From Ciceribacter sichuanensis (lineage in GTDB: Bacteria; Pseudomonadota; Alphaproteobacteria; Rhizobiales; Rhizobiaceae), in contig NZ_JAMXLX010000004.1 of NCBI RefSeq assembly GCF_024055605.1, forward strand, positions 248,001 through 312,000: a stretch of 64,000 bases of DNA, written 5' to 3'. Numbering within the stretch: the stretch's first letter is position 1; every line of letters begins with the position of its first letter. The notes beneath the pieces are model-generated. The model was not told where the DNA came from and did no database searches. It saw nothing but the letters and a program-made list of their open reading frames with translations. Positions 63,538 to 64,000 of this stretch are shown in pieces. A program made the position numbers and the translations under genes.

Positions 63538-64000
63538 TGCGCAACCTGAATGTGATCACCCTGAATGGCTTGCGGGCGGTGGAGGCGGTCGCCCGCCTCG
63601 GCTCGTTGCAGGCTGCCGCAGATGAACTCGGCGTCACCATCGGCGCCGTCAGCCAGCAGGTCATCAAGTGCGAGACACAACTGGGGCGAACCCTTTTCGC
63701 AAGGGAGCCGCGCGGTCTCGTGGTGCTGCCGGGCGGGCGCGATTTCGTGGCGCGCCTGACAGAAGCGTTCGGCGGAATTTCCCGCGCAGTGGAAGTAGTG
63801 CGCCACGAGCGCGATGACGTCCTGACGATCTCGGTCGCACCCGTCTTTGCCGCGCGATGGCTCGTGTTCAGGCTGGGCCGCTTTGCCGAGCGTCATCCGG
63901 ATATCCGCATCCGGCTCGACGCGACCGACCGTCTCGCCGATCCGAATGTCGGTGATGTCGATCTCTGTATTCGGGTTGGAAGGGGACGCTGGCCGGGCGT
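63537..64000 (+). CDS. LysR family regulator, GcvA type (3' end beyond the window)
   Basis: Starts at ATG 63537; 154 codons are visible. Winged helix: NVITLNGLRAVEAVARLGSLQAAADELGVTIGAVSQQVIKCETQLGRTLFAREPRGLVVLPGG; start of the effector domain: VAPVFAARWLVFRLGRFAERHPDIRIRLDATDRLADPNVGDVDLCIRVG. Divergent from the 56-aa gene. No ribosome binding site better than AGAGG 15 nt upstream, consistent with low expression. Confidence 0.88.
   Translation, partial: MRNLNVITLNGLRAVEAVARLGSLQAAADELGVTIGAVSQQVIKCETQLGRTLFAREPRGLVVLPGGRDFVARLTEAFGGISRAVEVVRHERDDVLTISVAPVFAARWLVFRLGRFAERHPDIRIRLDATDRLADPNVGDVDLCIRVGRGRWPG

Noticed and set aside
1-64000. Prophage, transposon, CRISPR, toxin-antitoxin or restriction/defence system
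   Set aside because: No integrase, transposase, regularly spaced repeats or paired toxin-like small genes were found; YraN is a housekeeping-type family, not a defence nuclease.

Overview
The window is a continuous piece of an alphaproteobacterial main chromosome, almost certainly from Rhizobiaceae (Agrobacterium / Rhizobium / Neorhizobium neighbourhood). This rests on GC-rich coding DNA, rhizobial-type lipid genes (a PmtA-like phospholipid N-methyltransferase and the ornithine-lipid acyltransferase OlsB), a ugpBAEC operon and an rpsT-dnaA gene pair, and an hrcA-grpE / ptsN-hpf-rpoN-lptBAC block. Coding is dense, and many genes are chained by 4-bp ATGA overlaps. No transposase, integrase, phage gene, CRISPR array, tRNA or rRNA was seen; this is core chromosome, not an island.

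Layout. 1-4.6 kb: an iron-type export pair (di-haem DUF1111 protein, cut by the left edge, and an imelysin), then rsmB and a small rlpA. 5-7.7 kb: a tight minus-strand operon GST-queG-SDR. 7.9-9 kb: uppP and a tiny exported protein. 9.1-13.7 kb (minus): dnaN, then pmtA, a histidine-phosphatase-like gene, pyrF, DUF1330 and an NDUFA9-like protein. 13.9-23 kb (plus): rsmI-yraN, the Pho-box-driven ugpBAEC operon, a cupin, gshB, comM; cysK converges. 24-28.6 kb: two LysE exporters, each abutting a rhizobial intergenic repeat, a DMT/NIPSNAP pair with a divergent Lrp regulator, a GNAT and dut. 29-34 kb: prfC, a HAD phosphatase, and a TPP riboswitch-controlled thiM-thiE-thiD operon. 34-43 kb: flavin reductase, pirin, class II amidotransferase behind a Pho-box-like site, ubiE-ubiB-coaBC-GNAT, mutM, enoyl-CoA hydratase and rpsT. 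43.2-44 kb: a 760-bp structured leader before dnaA. 45.6-54.5 kb: methyltransferase, LysR/DMT pair, rph-VOC-rdgB-hemW, hrcA, grpE, ptsN, hpf. 54.7-59.1 kb: rpoN, lptB, lptA, lptC, ihfB. 59.2-64 kb: lapA, two RNA methyltransferases, lspA, Pho-box-driven olsB, a 56-aa protein and a LysR regulator cut by the right edge.

How it works together. Several modules meet at phosphate economy: uptake of glycerol-3-phosphate (ugp), phosphorus-free ornithine lipid (olsB), phosphatidylcholine synthesis (pmtA) and phosphate recycling in the envelope (uppP). Three sites fit the PhoB direct-repeat pattern; two sit where PhoB control is expected and one stands before an amidotransferase with no known link. Other visible control includes a TPP aptamer followed by a hairpin that buries the thiM ribosome binding site, a long 11-bp-arm inverted repeat before the cupin, and an operator-like palindrome overlapping the start codon of the last LysR gene. 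I did not find a convincing wholly new multi-gene system; the best leads are regulatory.
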